Shown here piece by piece: positions 6,232 to 13,711 of a stretch of 27,090 nt of DNA. The translations under genes were made by a program, and so were the position numbers. The stretch is taken from positions 1 through 27,090 of IMG/VR virus record IMGVR_UViG_3300020169_000090; one strand, written 5' to 3'. Numbering within the stretch: the stretch's first letter is position 1; each line of letters begins with the position of its first letter. The stretch is from a virus. The notes below the pieces were generated by a model. That model did not search any database, had not been told where the DNA came from, and saw only the letters and a list, made by a program, of their open reading frames with translations.

Positions 6232-8241
6232 TTAGCTTTTAGAGGATAAAGGGTGACCTTCAGGGAGTAGATCAGTGTCGTGCTTACCGCTTCTGAACCT
6301 TCCATTCCTTAAAGCAAAAAGAAGGCTGTTTACCCGAGCGTAAGCCCACTGATCCGGCCCTGTCACGTTTGGTCTGACGCTTTGTGGGTTAGTTCTATAA
6401 GCCCCAACCCCGCGATTAAAAGACGCTGACAGCATTCTTAAAGTGGCCCTCTTTGCCGGATTGTCTCCCACCTTGTCATTGTGGTCATCCACTTTGCTTC
6501 GTAGAGCCTCTTTAACTTTATCCGATACTTCTAAAGTTAAAGAGGCTCTAGCTTTTGAGTCAGGTACGGCTATATGCTCGTCTAATATAGAAAGGTCTTC
6601 AGACTTGTCGCCTTCTTCCTTTGCTATCTCTGCCCTTTTCCTGCCTGCCCATGAACGGCCAGCATCTCCACCCCACAGCTTGTGAGCTATTAATCCTGCG
6701 CTTGGGTATCCTTCTTCTCCGCGCCGCCAGCCTTGGGCTTCCTCGTCCACTGCATGACGGGCAAAAAAGCTATACATTCGCTTAACGGTTGAGACGCTCA
6801 TGGATCTGCCGTTTATTATATCTCTAGCCCTAGCAACCCCTACTGATGTACCACCTCTATTAAACTCTTTCCGCAAATCAAGCCCTTGTTGAGCTTGCTC
6901 TCTCATGCTTGCCGTTGGCAGTAGATCGATATCCGATAAAGCCTTCTCGTCTTCATCGTCAAAGAAATCCAAGTCCTCCTCATCTTCCACGTTTGCCGTA
7001 TCGTCCGGAGATCCTTCGTTAATAGGGAAAAGGTTGGCAGGAACCAATAGGTCGTCAGCGCCTTGCATTGGACTAAGGCCAATCATCTCTCTGGCTTCGT
7101 TTCTGGTCATTATGCCTTGTGAAACAGCACCGAGAACATTCTCGTAGATCCTTCTTCTTCGTTCTGATAAAGCAGGAATGCTATCAACATCGTATTCAAC
7201 ATAAACACCTTCACCAAACTGAGGGATGAGCCATTCATTTAAATCTGACTCCATTTTTCTCAGGTAAGGTATGATCGTTTCTTCATACAGGGCTAGCCTA
7301 GCCTCTGCTACATTGCTGTAAGTTTGGGAATCAGGAACCCCTACCAGTTGAGAAGGAACCCCGAAACACATGGCGATATCTGTTGCGCTCATGTGTTTTA
7401 GGTTAATAAAGTCCATGTCTTTAGGGCTCAGGCCCATTTCTTTCCAGTCAAAATCTCCCTCAAGGAGCATTGGCCTTCCAGCGTTGTTAGACCCAGCAAA
7501 ACGGCTATTCAAATCCGTCATAAGCTGCTGGCGTTGAGAATCGCTAAGTTGTACCGCGTAGCCTGCGTCATCCTTCGGCTTGAATACTACCGCGCCGGAA
7601 GGTCTGGCTCCGTTCTGCAAGAGACTAATGTTGTGCTTTGTTACTGCGTTGTGTTGATCAACTTCCATTGCTGCGGCTGATAACGGGCTGCAACCATAGT
7701 AGTCATTTAACGGATGCCATAGCTTTACTTGCTTTAGCTCACTGAATCCCGTCTCTTGATCTACGATGTAGCTCTCTTTGAGCCTGCCTTCAACCCTGTA
7801 GTCATAAGCGTAAGGCAATACGCCTGAACCGGTCTTGATCTCAATTCTATCAGGTCGTAGAAGGTGCAATTCTCTTGGGGTAGCTCCCCCAACTCTTAGA
7901 ATATAAGAATTTCCGCCTAACAGCAGATAACCAAATGCTGCATTAAAAAACTCTGAGTAGCTTTGTAGTGGATTCGGTCTATTCAAGAGCTCCATTATAG
8001 GATGAGACTCTATTACCTCGTCCCCAGACTTTAATCTTAGTGGAACCGCTGACGCGCCCTTTGCTATCTCGTTGACGCATCTGTACACGATTGCGTTCTT
8101 TAAGTAGCCTTCTGTAGCGAGGTCGGCATAGCCCATGCTCCTGCCACGGTAAGAGTCCACGCCAAAATAACCTACCACTCCGCTTTGCTGCTTGATTGCT
8201 GTAGGCTTGTTTCTGCCTAATAATCCGTCAAATATACCCAT
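6232..8241 (-). CDS. HK97-family portal protein with long C-terminal extension
   Basis: The portal ring forms the DNA entry vertex and docks the terminase. Residues 1 to about 420 are a Phage_portal domain (LKNAIVYRCVNEIAKGASAVP, NRPNPLQSYSEFF, FGVPSQLVGVPDSQTYSN). An acidic linker (EDEEDLDFFDDEDE) leads to about 230 extra residues with two recognisable segments, GGTSVGVARARDIINGRSMS and, near the end, VTGPDQWAYARVNSLLFAL with DLLPEGHPLS. I remember similar segments in other environmental-phage structural proteins, function unknown to me. The start is ATG at 8241, overlapping the TerL stop (TGATG) with GGAG upstream; an open TTG at 8298 is less likely. At 669 residues it is well above the usual 400-500. 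Confidence 0.9.
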   Translation of the reverse strand: MGIFDGLLGRNKPTAIKQQSGVVGYFGVDSYRGRSMGYADLATEGYLKNAIVYRCVNEIAKGASAVPLRLKSGDEVIESHPIMELLNRPNPLQSYSEFFNAAFGYLLLGGNSYILRVGGATPRELHLLRPDRIEIKTGSGVLPYAYDYRVEGRLKESYIVDQETGFSELKQVKLWHPLNDYYGCSPLSAAAMEVDQHNAVTKHNISLLQNGARPSGAVVFKPKDDAGYAVQLSDSQRQQLMTDLNSRFAGSNNAGRPMLLEGDFDWKEMGLSPKDMDFINLKHMSATDIAMCFGVPSQLVGVPDSQTYSNVAEARLALYEETIIPYLRKMESDLNEWLIPQFGEGVYVEYDVDSIPALSERRRRIYENVLGAVSQGIMTRNEAREMIGLSPMQGADDLLVPANLFPINEGSPDDTANVEDEEDLDFFDDEDEKALSDIDLLPTASMREQAQQGLDLRKEFNRGGTSVGVARARDIINGRSMSVSTVKRMYSFFARHAVDEEAQGWRRGEEGYPSAGLIAHKLWGGDAGRSWAGRKRAEIAKEEGDKSEDLSILDEHIAVPDSKARASLTLEVSDKVKEALRSKVDDHNDKVGDNPAKRATLRMLSASFNRGVGAYRTNPQSVRPNVTGPDQWAYARVNSLLFALRNGRFRSGKHDTDLLPEGHPLSSKS

Positions 8242-9536
8242 CAGGTGATTCTCCATGCGACTTCGCCGCGAGATTTGCTCAATTCTGACAATCCCCAAAC
8301 CATAGCATCCAGTCTATCTGGAGATGGCTTTGGTCTTTCACCTGTGTATGTACACATTTGAGTCTCTAATTCTGGGAAAACTCCCCGATGGTGAACCTTG
8401 CCTTGTTCATACAGCGCCGCGACAGGTTCAGCTCTTACCATCTTGCCTCTACTGGCATGGACTGACTTATATCGCACATTTGGGTCTATAGTCCTGATAA
8501 GACGCTCCACTAAATCGCCGCCGTTGTTTACTTCCGCAACAATTCTATCAGCATCCCACTGATGGAATAAATCAATAGCAACATTGCCCCATTGGTCAGG
8601 GCTATACTTGCCAGACTTGTCCTCTAGCACATAATACTCATTATTTGTATCTTTTCCTACCACTACGATGCCTGTTTCGTCAGCGTCATCTCCGCTAGTC
8701 ACCGCTGGGTCAACCGCAACAATGATATTCTTCATTTCCGGTATTTCAGATACCCGCTTCGGCTCTATCATGGACAAAGACCATAACGCCCCTTCCATCT
8801 GATCAATTACTTCCGCGTAAAGCTCTTGTCGGCCTAGAGCCGTACCGTCATATCTTTCTTTGAGCATTGCGAGAGTTGAAGCTGCTAAGTTTGCTTCGTT
8901 CTCAAAAGTGCTACCTCTTGTGATAATGGTGTCATTGCGAGCCATTAGCATTCTAATCAGCGGGGTAGGCTTTGGGGTGGTCGTAATTATGCACTGAGGC
9001 TTCTCGCCCAAACGCAGGGCGAACATTAGCTGGTCAAAAGCATCCGGATAACGCCAAGCTGCTAGCTCGTCGCACCAAGCTCTATGAAACTGCGGACCCC
9101 TTAGCCGATCCGGCTCCGTTGCGCTGAAGCCCATAATGATTGAGCCGTTGTAAAGCCTTATCTCAGATGCTGAAGAGTTGTATCCTTGACCCCTGCCGTT
9201 TAAGAGGCACTCTTTTGGCATGGTTTTAAGTATCCCAGATACGCCCTCAAAGGCCACCCTCCGAAGATCTCCAAAGGTAGGCGTTACTACCGCGACCCTT
9301 ACTTCAGGGTTTCTCAAGGCGTACAGCATTGCGTCAGCGGCACCTGTTCTAGTCTTGCCCCAGCCTCGCCCCGCCAAGATTAGCCAGATATGCCAGTCAC
9401 CTAAAGGGGTTATTTGATTTGGTCTAGCTGTGCTCAGCCAGTCAGTGTATAGAGCTGTCGAACTTTTGTGCCCTTGTTGCCGCAAGTTCGTCCAGTTGCT
9501 CCATAATTGCGTGGAAGGCTTCGGGATTGCTGACAT
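8241..9536 (-). CDS. terL: Terminase large subunit
   Basis: DNA-packaging motor ATPase and headful/cos nuclease. The Walker A-type motif AGRGWGKT is at residues 55-62, a Walker B-like AWCDELAAW near 149-157, and the RNase-H-like nuclease begins with VAVDPAVTSGDDADETG followed by VNNGGDLVERLIR and a terminal PDRLDAMVWGLSEL carrying the last acidic residue. A length of 431 residues is typical. It overlaps the TerS gene by 95 bp, an unusually long overlap; the ATG at 9536 has a weak AAAGG upstream, and a later start would remove N-terminal residues before the ATPase domain. Its stop overlaps the portal start. Confidence 0.95.
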   Translation of the reverse strand: MSAIPKPSTQLWSNWTNLRQQGHKSSTALYTDWLSTARPNQITPLGDWHIWLILAGRGWGKTRTGAADAMLYALRNPEVRVAVVTPTFGDLRRVAFEGVSGILKTMPKECLLNGRGQGYNSSASEIRLYNGSIIMGFSATEPDRLRGPQFHRAWCDELAAWRYPDAFDQLMFALRLGEKPQCIITTTPKPTPLIRMLMARNDTIITRGSTFENEANLAASTLAMLKERYDGTALGRQELYAEVIDQMEGALWSLSMIEPKRVSEIPEMKNIIVAVDPAVTSGDDADETGIVVVGKDTNNEYYVLEDKSGKYSPDQWGNVAIDLFHQWDADRIVAEVNNGGDLVERLIRTIDPNVRYKSVHASRGKMVRAEPVAALYEQGKVHHRGVFPELETQMCTYTGERPKPSPDRLDAMVWGLSELSKSRGEVAWRIT

Positions 9537-9993
9537 CGGCTGCTACCTTTGAGATTTCTTGTGCTTGGCCTAGGGCTAACTTGCCTATCTTTTGGGCATT
9601 GGCTGTTACCTGCGACAACTGCCCTAGCTCCCCAGAGTCCATTCCAAACAAATTAGGGTTTGATCGTTCTAGCTCTATTGCCTTTTGAAGCTTTCTTCCA
9701 ACCGTTCCGAGCATTGCTTGGGCTATCTGAATGCAGCTATCGTCAAGCCTTTTGGCTTCAGATACCATTTTGTCCATTCTTTCTGCGTCAATACGCTGCT
9801 GCAACTCTGTTTGGTATCGGTTTTTCTGTTCTTGCCAACCCTCAGACGAGGAGTAGTTATACAGGGTTGATTTAGCTAAGTCATGTCGTTTCGCCAACGC
9901 CTCAAGGGTAGGGAATACTCGTGTACCTTCCTCATTAACATACCCATGAACAAATTCGTCCCTTACTTTCAGCTTTACTTCATCCGCTAACAT
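9442..9993 (-). CDS. terS: Terminase small subunit
   Basis: A 183-residue DNA-recognition subunit of the packaging complex. The N-terminus has a helix-turn-helix (PTLEALAKRHDLAKSTLYNY, about residues 28-47) followed by WQEQKNRYQTELQQRID and a helical oligomerisation region. This layout is typical of phage small terminases and the gene sits immediately before terL. It starts at ATG 9993, preceded by GGAGAGG, overlapping the upstream ParB-like gene by 14 bp, which ties packaging to the auxiliary operon. The packaging site it recognises cannot be read from the sequence. Confidence 0.88.
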   Translation of the reverse strand: MLADEVKLKVRDEFVHGYVNEEGTRVFPTLEALAKRHDLAKSTLYNYSSSEGWQEQKNRYQTELQQRIDAERMDKMVSEAKRLDDSCIQIAQAMLGTVGRKLQKAIELERSNPNLFGMDSGELGQLSQVTANAQKIGKLALGQAQEISKVAADVSNPEAFHAIMEQLDELAATRAQKFDSSIH

Positions 9994-10684
9994 TAGCCTC
10001 TCCGCTAGTCGTATTTCCAGAATTCTCTACATCTTGAGCCTTTTTTAAGGCTATCTGATGCTTTGTTGTCCATGCTTGACTGTACTCTGCATCGCTAAAT
10101 AGCTTAGAGAAGCCGGTTATATGTTTCAATCTCAATAACTCGTCAGGCTCCATTCCTAGATGCTGGCAGACTTGTGCGTCACTCCATCCGTTATCAAGCA
10201 TAGAGAAAACCATACTAGACATCCCGTCAACCGAGTGCTTACCCCTAGCTCTATTGTGCCTAACTGTAGCCGCCATACGTTCGTTTATACTCTTCTGTAT
10301 CACAACGATAGGCAACCTCCCGTGGTTTCGGTCTTTTATGTCCTGATTGTTCTTGCAAGTAAAATACCTGTGGAACCCGTCAACTATGACGTACTTGTTT
10401 ATATCCTCATCCCAGATAGTCACAACGGGCTGAGTATAGCCGTCATGCAGTATTGATGTGTAAAGGAGGGACATTTCCTGCCCCGCCACTGAGTTAGGGT
10501 TGTAATCATTAGCTTGGACCATGTTTATATCAACCCAATGTATCCTGTCAACAGGCTGGCTGTTCAAGGGGCTTAACTCAAAAGTTGCTTGCCTTAAATC
10601 TTCAATGAACTCTATAAAGTCATCTTCGCTCATTTCCTCTTTGGCAGAGAGGAGCAATTCCTTCGCAGTTTCAATGCCTGTCAT
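9980..10684 (-). CDS. IbrB-like ParB-nuclease-fold protein
   Basis: A 234-residue protein with a ParB/Srx N-terminal domain: NMVQANDYNPNSVAG (54-68), SILHDGYTQPVVTI (77-90) and IVDGFHRY (100-107), where ParB proteins have a GEHR/GFHR motif that binds nucleotide. The next part includes NERMAATVRHNRARGKH and a helical domain (SDAQVCQHLGMEPDELLRL) resembling a ParB helix-turn-helix. Next to the PAPS-reductase-like gene it reproduces the IbrA-IbrB pairing known from E. coli prophage-linked loci regulating immunoglobulin-binding proteins. The molecular reaction of such pairs is not settled to my knowledge; regulation or DNA modification are possibilities. ATGA overlap with the upstream gene. Confidence 0.82.
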   Translation of the reverse strand: MTGIETAKELLLSAKEEMSEDDFIEFIEDLRQATFELSPLNSQPVDRIHWVDINMVQANDYNPNSVAGQEMSLLYTSILHDGYTQPVVTIWDEDINKYVIVDGFHRYFTCKNNQDIKDRNHGRLPIVVIQKSINERMAATVRHNRARGKHSVDGMSSMVFSMLDNGWSDAQVCQHLGMEPDELLRLKHITGFSKLFSDAEYSQAWTTKHQIALKKAQDVENSGNTTSGEANVSG

Positions 10685-11856
10685 AAGTATTCCTCTTTAA
10701 TGAACTTGAGAGTATTTGGGTCTCTAGATCTAGCGTTGAGTTTGCCTTTCTTCCACTCCCTATAAGTTATCAATGGGGCGCTGTTCAGAAAGTTGGCTAT
10801 CTTGACGAAATCAACGTCATTAACCAGTATGGATTTAATCTGCGCCCTATGAACTACAGAAGGATCTCTCATGTCCTTGTACAGCTCATCCATTTTTCGC
10901 CATTCTTTGTGGAACTTGTCTCGCCATTCCTGCTTGCTGATTAGGTTGTTTGTTAAATAATCCCTGTACTCTTGCCAATCTGTGAACATATACGGCAGAT
11001 TGGTAACCGTCATCAACTCGTTCTTTTTTATATGGCTGGTTTGATTTATCCCTTTAAGCCGCTTTGATAGCGCCTCCCATGTCTCTCTCTCTATTTCTTG
11101 CAGGAAGAACAGGCTGTGGACCGCTGTTTCGTGCATTAAGCTTGAAACCCTCATTCTTAGAGGCGGAATACCGTACCTATAGAGCTCATCATAAATCTTG
11201 CTATACGCCCATCCGTGAGAATGTATAGATTTCCATACGTCCTTTAAGTTCCAATCCCATATAGGGTAGAAAGTGTAGTGTCCTTTCGGCTCGTCAAGCT
11301 TCTTCCCCCATGTGATCTCTTTGTAAGTCTGCCCCGTAGTCAGTCCGGCAAGTCTTGTAGGGCTTTCTTCTGCTCTAACGCCTGAAACATAGCAAGCGGG
11401 ACTATCTGGGTAGTGGTATTTTAAGAACGCCTTGAATATAGAATTGCCTCCAGAAGTCCAAACATCCACCCCGTAGACGTTATCTTTTTTGCTTATAGCC
11501 TCTTGCGGGCGCATCCATTCCTCGCCATCTCCCCAAGCGTTCAGAAAGGGTTGGTCCATAGATAATGAATTTGGCATTCTCATCGGCACCTGAAGCCAGT
11601 AAGGATCTACCCTTGGATCCGCCATGAGCTTCCTCATGTAATCAATGACCAAAGAATACTCTGCCTCTTGATCAACAAACATTACAGGGATCGGAGTAAG
11701 CCCCCTTTTTTCCGCGATCATCAAAGTCAATTCCAGCACGACCGTACTGTCTTTGCCCCCAGACGTTGAGACGACAACATTCTCAAATTCATCAAATAGT
11801 CGGTTTATCCGTTGGATAGCAAGATCAAAGACGTTATCTTTTAAAAAAATCTTCAC
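10681..11856 (-). CDS. IbrA-like PAPS reductase/ATP-pyrophosphatase family protein
   Basis: A 391-residue protein with the ATP PP-loop VVVSTSGGKDSTVVLEL (28-44), the signature of the PAPS-reductase/N-type ATP pyrophosphatase superfamily, which adenylates a substrate or handles sulfate/sulfur chemistry. The middle has CYVSGVRAEESPTRLAGL and FYPIWDWNLKDVWKSI, both typical of this family. The C-terminal half (SSLMHETAVHSLFFLQEIE onward) fits the DUF3440-type region of IbrA. DndC of DNA phosphorothioation belongs to the same superfamily, but no DndA/B/D/E partners are here. It starts with GTG overlapping the SET-gene stop (GTGA) and is coupled to the IbrB-like gene. Confidence 0.85.
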   Translation of the reverse strand: MKIFLKDNVFDLAIQRINRLFDEFENVVVSTSGGKDSTVVLELTLMIAEKRGLTPIPVMFVDQEAEYSLVIDYMRKLMADPRVDPYWLQVPMRMPNSLSMDQPFLNAWGDGEEWMRPQEAISKKDNVYGVDVWTSGGNSIFKAFLKYHYPDSPACYVSGVRAEESPTRLAGLTTGQTYKEITWGKKLDEPKGHYTFYPIWDWNLKDVWKSIHSHGWAYSKIYDELYRYGIPPLRMRVSSLMHETAVHSLFFLQEIERETWEALSKRLKGINQTSHIKKNELMTVTNLPYMFTDWQEYRDYLTNNLISKQEWRDKFHKEWRKMDELYKDMRDPSVVHRAQIKSILVNDVDFVKIANFLNSAPLITYREWKKGKLNARSRDPNTLKFIKEEYL

Positions 11857-12563
11857 TTTATTGAAGCTTTGTTTATAAGGATCTGATCACTTGCTGGCTT
11901 GTCTCGCTCCATGACCCAGTACTTCCATTCCCCTAGATACAGGTAATTAAATTCATAGCCCCCAGTTTCTTTGAAAGTCCCTTTTGTTGAATTGGTTTGT
12001 ATGTACTCGCAGCACCACACGAAGTCCTCTGATGACGGCCATTCCCTTCCGCGTGTATAGAAATGAGGTATATGCTTTAAGGTCTTGGCAAATCGCCAGT
12101 TTGAGCTTAATAGCAGTCTTGATATTCGTTGTTCGTTAGTTTCTGATGCGTAAGATCCTTCAATCAAAGCGTTTTCACAGCTCCCGCATGTGCAGATAAA
12201 GGATTTGTATAAAACTGACTCAGTTTCATTGTAGTCCATTGTCAAAGCATCGCCAGACTGGATGTCTCTTGTGGCGATAAAAGACCGCTCGCTCATGTTT
12301 ACCGTCAAATTAGGGCGGCATGAATGTAGCAGGAAGCCCATAACCCAAGGGTCGTGGATATGATGGCCGTATCCATGCTCAAGAGAGTGCTGAGTCACTT
12401 TTGGCAAAGATACGCCAGAGCAAATGAATAAAAGCTCACCTTTGCTGAATGCTCTTTTTGCGTACAAGCCTCTCCCTTTATCCAAGGAATCTAACACCTC
12501 AAAATCGTCAGATGTTGGCTCCATCCAGTAAGGAGGTATGAAGTCTGGGTAGATTCTTTTCAC
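11853..12563 (-). CDS. SET-domain methyltransferase with post-SET cysteine motif
   Basis: A 236-residue protein carrying the main SET signatures in order: KGRGLYAKRAFSKGELL (29-45), LLHSCRPNLTVN (78-89; the NHSCxPN motif), GDALTMDYNETE (104-115; GEELTxDY) and a post-SET zinc cluster FICTCGSCE (C124, C126, C129). SET enzymes transfer methyl groups from AdoMet to protein lysines. The retained catalytic and zinc residues suggest an active enzyme. Residues 140-236 match nothing I know. It starts with GTG in a GTGA overlap with the SpeD-like gene. Target unknown; phage coat, host chromatin-like or translation proteins are all speculation. Confidence 0.85.
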   Translation of the reverse strand: MKRIYPDFIPPYWMEPTSDDFEVLDSLDKGRGLYAKRAFSKGELLFICSGVSLPKVTQHSLEHGYGHHIHDPWVMGFLLHSCRPNLTVNMSERSFIATRDIQSGDALTMDYNETESVLYKSFICTCGSCENALIEGSYASETNEQRISRLLLSSNWRFAKTLKHIPHFYTRGREWPSSEDFVWCCEYIQTNSTKGTFKETGGYEFNYLYLGEWKYWVMERDKPASDQILINKASIK

Positions 12564-12943
12564 TCTCGGTATACCACGCTTATGTCAATTAAGGTTCCTC
12601 TTCCGCCAAGGTGATCAAGCAGGCACTCTGTAGCGGCATTTTCGTCGTAGTCTTTGCAGGAGAATATATCCGCGTAAAGGTCTTTGGCCCCGTCATTCGT
12701 ATGAAAAACAATTGCGCTAGTTTCTATTAGCTGAACCGCTGAAATTCCGATCTCTATACCGTCACCGAACCTCTCTACCATAGGATCTCCAAACCTAACC
12801 ATCTCAATGCAGTCGCAAAGCGCAATAATGCAACTTTTTATTGCCTCCTTATCCTTCACCAAGATGCTGCAATTTTGCATTCTTATCATTGAATGCTTGC
12901 CGTAATGAGGTCTTCCCTCATGGATCACTCTTTTGTAAGTCAT
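12560..12943 (-). CDS. speD: AdoMet decarboxylase (SpeD) family protein
   Basis: A 127-residue homologue of the prokaryotic pyruvoyl-dependent AdoMet decarboxylases, close to the usual 110-130. The match covers HYGKHSMIRMQNC (13-25), GISAVQLIETSAIVFHT (66-82) and ADIFSCKDYD (91-100). Aligned to known SpeD proteins, S76 is the residue converted to pyruvoyl after self-cleavage, H81 the processing histidine and C96 the catalytic cysteine; their spacing (5 and 15 residues) is exact. The residue before S76 is Thr rather than Glu. No spermidine synthase is present. Some phage-borne SpeD relatives are reported to decarboxylate other amino acids, so the substrate is uncertain. Starts 1 bp after the ParB-like stop. 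Confidence 0.85.
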   Translation of the reverse strand: MTYKRVIHEGRPHYGKHSMIRMQNCSILVKDKEAIKSCIIALCDCIEMVRFGDPMVERFGDGIEIGISAVQLIETSAIVFHTNDGAKDLYADIFSCKDYDENAATECLLDHLGGRGTLIDISVVYRE

Positions 12944-12944
12944 T

Positions 12945-13544
12945 TTAATGGCCTGTTACAACAAATGACTCATAACAGTTGGGGCATAGAACTTCAGTGC
13001 CTCCATCTGATTTTTCTTTAGATAACCCATTTATCTGACCGTCTAGCTTTGCTTGCGCGTTTCCTACGTCAATATCCGTAAAATTTCCGGAATTATAAGT
13101 TGGGTTGACGTTAGGCTCAAAATCGTCAAACGAGAAATTGTCGTCCATCCCCAGCAAAGATAAGTCATAACCCGAGTCAGACAGGTTTCTTAGCTCTGAG
13201 AAGTAAAGGCTATCGTCCCACTGACTGCCCTCTCCCAGCTTGTTATCAGCTATTACATAAGCCTTTTTCTGCTCTTCTGTCCAACCTGATACCGATATAC
13301 AAGGAACCTCTTCCATCTCAAGCCTTTGAGCGGCGTACAATCGACCATGGCCAGCTATAACCATTCCGTTCTCATCTATAAGGATAGGCATAGTCCACCC
13401 CCATTGACGAATACTATTTGCTAGCTGCTCTATTTGAGATTCTGGGTGAGTGTTAGGGTTTCTGTCATAAGGAATAAGCTCTGAAACCTTTTTTTTCTCT
13501 AAGCCAGAATCCTGCTTTCCTGTAAGCGATGAAATAAAAGACAA
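12945..13544 (-). CDS. ParB-like nuclease-domain protein with C-terminal CxxC
   Basis: A 199-residue protein opening the auxiliary operon. The ParB/Srx-fold domain (17-105) has SELIPYDRNPNTHPESQIEQ, SIRQWGWTMPILIDENG and VIAGHGRLYAAQRL (62-75). In many phages this domain precedes a DNA methyltransferase in one protein; here the methylase part is absent and an acidic tail ends in LCPNCYESF (C187, C190), a half zinc-ribbon. The start is TTG at 13544, supported by GGGAG six bases upstream; no ATG fits. It may cleave or sense DNA or hydrolyse nucleotide. A minus-strand promoter probably lies in 13545-13650, but I cannot place it securely. Confidence 0.82.
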   Translation of the reverse strand: MSFISSLTGKQDSGLEKKKVSELIPYDRNPNTHPESQIEQLANSIRQWGWTMPILIDENGMVIAGHGRLYAAQRLEMEEVPCISVSGWTEEQKKAYVIADNKLGEGSQWDDSLYFSELRNLSDSGYDLSLLGMDDNFSFDDFEPNVNPTYNSGNFTDIDVGNAQAKLDGQINGLSKEKSDGGTEVLCPNCYESFVVTGH

Positions 13545-13649
13545 TCTGCTCTCCCGTGTAATCTAAATGTTCATGCTTCTAATTTTGGCAAAAATGACCC
13601 AAGAAGGCAATTATTTTGCACAATAAGGGTATTATTTTTAATATAAGGG

Positions 13650-13697
13650 TTGTAATTACAAACAAGCTCTGTATAATAACATGCAACAACAACGCAA
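13650..13697 (+). promoter_or_regulatory. Early-type promoter P2 with leader box and -35 palindrome
   Basis: TTGTAA (13650-13655), 16 bp, TATAAT (13672-13677), then CAACGCAA (13690-13697). GGG precedes the -35. A perfect 12-bp palindrome TTGTAATTACAA (13650-13661) coincides with the -35 and may be an operator. Transcription would begin near 13684, which excludes the upstream in-frame start at 13616 for the amidoligase and supports the ATG at 13712. Confidence 0.75.
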
Positions 13698-13711
13698 AAG
13701 GTACTGTAAAA

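Noticed and set aside
10681-11856. A complete DNA phosphorothioation (Dnd) system
   Set aside because: DndA, DndB, DndD and DndE are not present; only the shared PP-loop superfamily supports the link, and IbrA fits better.
13616-13711. N-terminal extension of the amidoligase frame from 13616
   Set aside because: The stretch contains promoter P2; the motifs begin directly after the ATG at 13712, so a start upstream of the transcript is impossible from P2.
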